Shown: positions 4,978-5,601 of the stretch, piece after piece
Layout of the letters: the number at the start of each line of letters is the position of its first letter
Numbering within the stretch: position 1 is the stretch's first letter
From: JBDRLD01 sp043813445
GTDB lineage: Bacteria > Patescibacteriota > Patescibacteriia > JACPHY01
NCBI GenBank assembly: GCA_043813445.1
Contig: JBDRLD010000024.1
Coordinates: forward strand, 1-5,601
DNA: 5,601 nt
Direction of reading: 5' to 3'
Program-made: the position numbers and the translations under genes
The notes under the pieces: model-generated
What the model was told of the DNA's origin: nothing
The model's database searches: none
What the model saw: the letters and a program-made list of their open reading frames with translations, nothing else

Positions 4978-5483
4978 AATTCAACGTTCTTGAGTTCTTG
5001 CACGGCCTGCTCGATGAGTTTGCCGTGCTCCTTGTCAGAAATAGCACCAGCAGTCACCTTCTGTGCCGCCGCAAGGACAAGCGTTCCAACTTGTTGTTGC
5101 GCATCATTGAGCATGCCGGCGCGCTCACGCTCAGACTCCTTCCGCGCGTTCGCAAGAATGTCCTGCGCCTCCTGTTCGGCGGCTGCTGTACGCCGTTTTC
5201 GCATTGCCACACTCTCTTCGACGAGCTTCTCAAGTACTGCACTCCGCTCCATCTCTGCACCTCGAAGCACCTCCTTACGCTCCGCATCCACGTGGGCGAG
5301 TCGATGATCCGCCTGTTTAGCGTGCTCGAGTCCCTCCTCGATGCGCTCACGTCGCTTTGCCAACATGGCAAGCATCGGCTTAAAGAGGAACCTCCGCAGT
5401 ACAAAGAAGAGAATAAGAAAGTTGACCAACTGCGCGAGCAGTAACTTCCAATCAATTCCAAGTTTCGTGAGAAGATCTCCCAC
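4974..5483 (-). CDS. atpF: F1Fo ATP synthase subunit b
   Basis: The membrane-anchored dimeric peripheral stalk that holds the F1 head still against the rotor. The protein is 169 residues, near the usual 156-170. The start MGDLLTKLGIDWKLLLAQLVNFLILFFVLRRFLFKP has one transmembrane helix at about residues 12-33, with the conserved Asn21 in QLVNF and Pro36 after it. From about 40 to 150 the chain is charged and Ala/Glu/Arg-rich, a long helix or coiled coil. The start is the GTG at 5483. An in-frame TAG lies only 9 nt further upstream and the next ATG (Met37) would remove the membrane helix, so no other start is reasonable. No Shine-Dalgarno precedes it; the spacer instead carries short repeats (separate entry). 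Only one b-type gene is seen, so the stalk is probably a homodimer. Confidence 0.96.
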   Translation of the reverse strand: MGDLLTKLGIDWKLLLAQLVNFLILFFVLRRFLFKPMLAMLAKRRERIEEGLEHAKQADHRLAHVDAERKEVLRGAEMERSAVLEKLVEESVAMRKRRTAAAEQEAQDILANARKESERERAGMLNDAQQQVGTLVLAAAQKVTAGAISDKEHGKLIEQAVQELKNVEL

Positions 5484-5490
5484 AGTACAT

Positions 5491-5533
5491 GACTACGGAC
5501 TACGTCTGACGGACTACAGCGCAGGCGGTAGTC
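5491..5533. repeat. Heptamer repeats and inverted repeat in the atpE-atpF spacer
   Basis: On the plus strand four heptamers lie end to end from 5491: GACTACG, GACTACG, TCTGACG, GACTACA. The first two are identical and the third has diverged. A single inverted copy, GTAGTC, follows at 5528-5533. In the atpE-atpF mRNA this one segment can pair with any of three complementary segments; the nearest gives a 6-bp stem with a 10-nt loop (5512-5517 with 5528-5533). The block occupies most of the 73-nt leader just upstream of the GTG start of atpF. It may influence translation, or may be only slippage-derived sequence. Confidence 0.5.
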
Positions 5534-5556
5534 GGTCGAGCGTCGTCGATGGTCTG

Positions 5557-5601
5557 CTAGACAAACTTGATAATCAAGGCGATAACAAGCGCATAGATCG
5601 C
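5557..5601 (-). CDS. atpE: F1Fo ATP synthase subunit c, last 14 codons (5' part outside window)
   Basis: The minus-strand frame reads AIYALVIALIIKFV and ends in TAG (5557-5559). This is the C-terminal end of the second transmembrane helix of the proteolipid c subunit, where bacterial families read (E/D)ALAIYGLVVALIL and similar. The essential ion-binding Asp or Glu lies a few residues upstream, outside the window, so proton versus sodium specificity cannot be judged. Its place directly before atpF supports the call. Confidence 0.85.
   Translation of the reverse strand, partial: AIYALVIALIIKFV

Noticed and set aside
5452..5490. ATG at 5490 (minus strand) opening a 12-codon ORF over the atpF start
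   Set aside because: It is out of frame with atpF, has no Shine-Dalgarno, and encodes nothing recognisable; the GTG at 5483 gives the family N-terminus.

Overview
The window is a near-complete stretch of a bacterial F1Fo ATP synthase operon, read entirely on the minus strand. From right to left it holds the last codons of atpE (subunit c), then atpF (b), atpH (delta), atpA (alpha), atpG (gamma), atpD (beta) and the first third of atpC (epsilon). This is the standard bacterial order. The proteins are clearly bacterial F-type, with base composition near balanced. The compact genes, three GTG starts, mostly absent Shine-Dalgarno sequences, and AtpA, AtpG and AtpF wording suggest a Candidate Phyla Radiation (Patescibacteria, Parcubacteria-like) organism. 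That placement is an inference from sequence feel and is only moderately likely. No mobile element, tRNA, rRNA or CRISPR array is visible.

Layout: 5557-5601 is the atpE 3' end. A 73-nt spacer with heptamer repeats precedes atpF (4974-5483), which overlaps atpH (4444-4977) by 4 nt. A 39-nt spacer carrying a hairpin that captures part of a Shine-Dalgarno sequence leads into atpA (2857-4404, GTG start). A 40-nt spacer leads to atpG (1896-2816), and a 46-nt unstructured spacer to atpD (485-1849). Together these genes supply the rotor (c, gamma, epsilon), the peripheral stalk (b, delta) and the alpha3-beta3 catalytic head.

The unusual part is the 326-nt gap between atpD and atpC (159-484), which are often nearly adjacent in bacteria. 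It holds what looks like a complete transcription unit on the opposite strand. There is a consensus sigma70-type promoter (TTGACA, 17 nt, TAGTAT at 237-265), about 170 nt of GC-rich foldable sequence, and a strong intrinsic terminator at 411-442 that ends 42 nt short of the atpD stop. The promoter spacer contains an exact DnaA-box sequence (TTATCCACA) fused to a 12-bp dyad. The predicted RNA also contains a possible 17-codon ORF behind an AAGGAG. I do not recognise this RNA as any known family, and it is the best candidate here for something undescribed.
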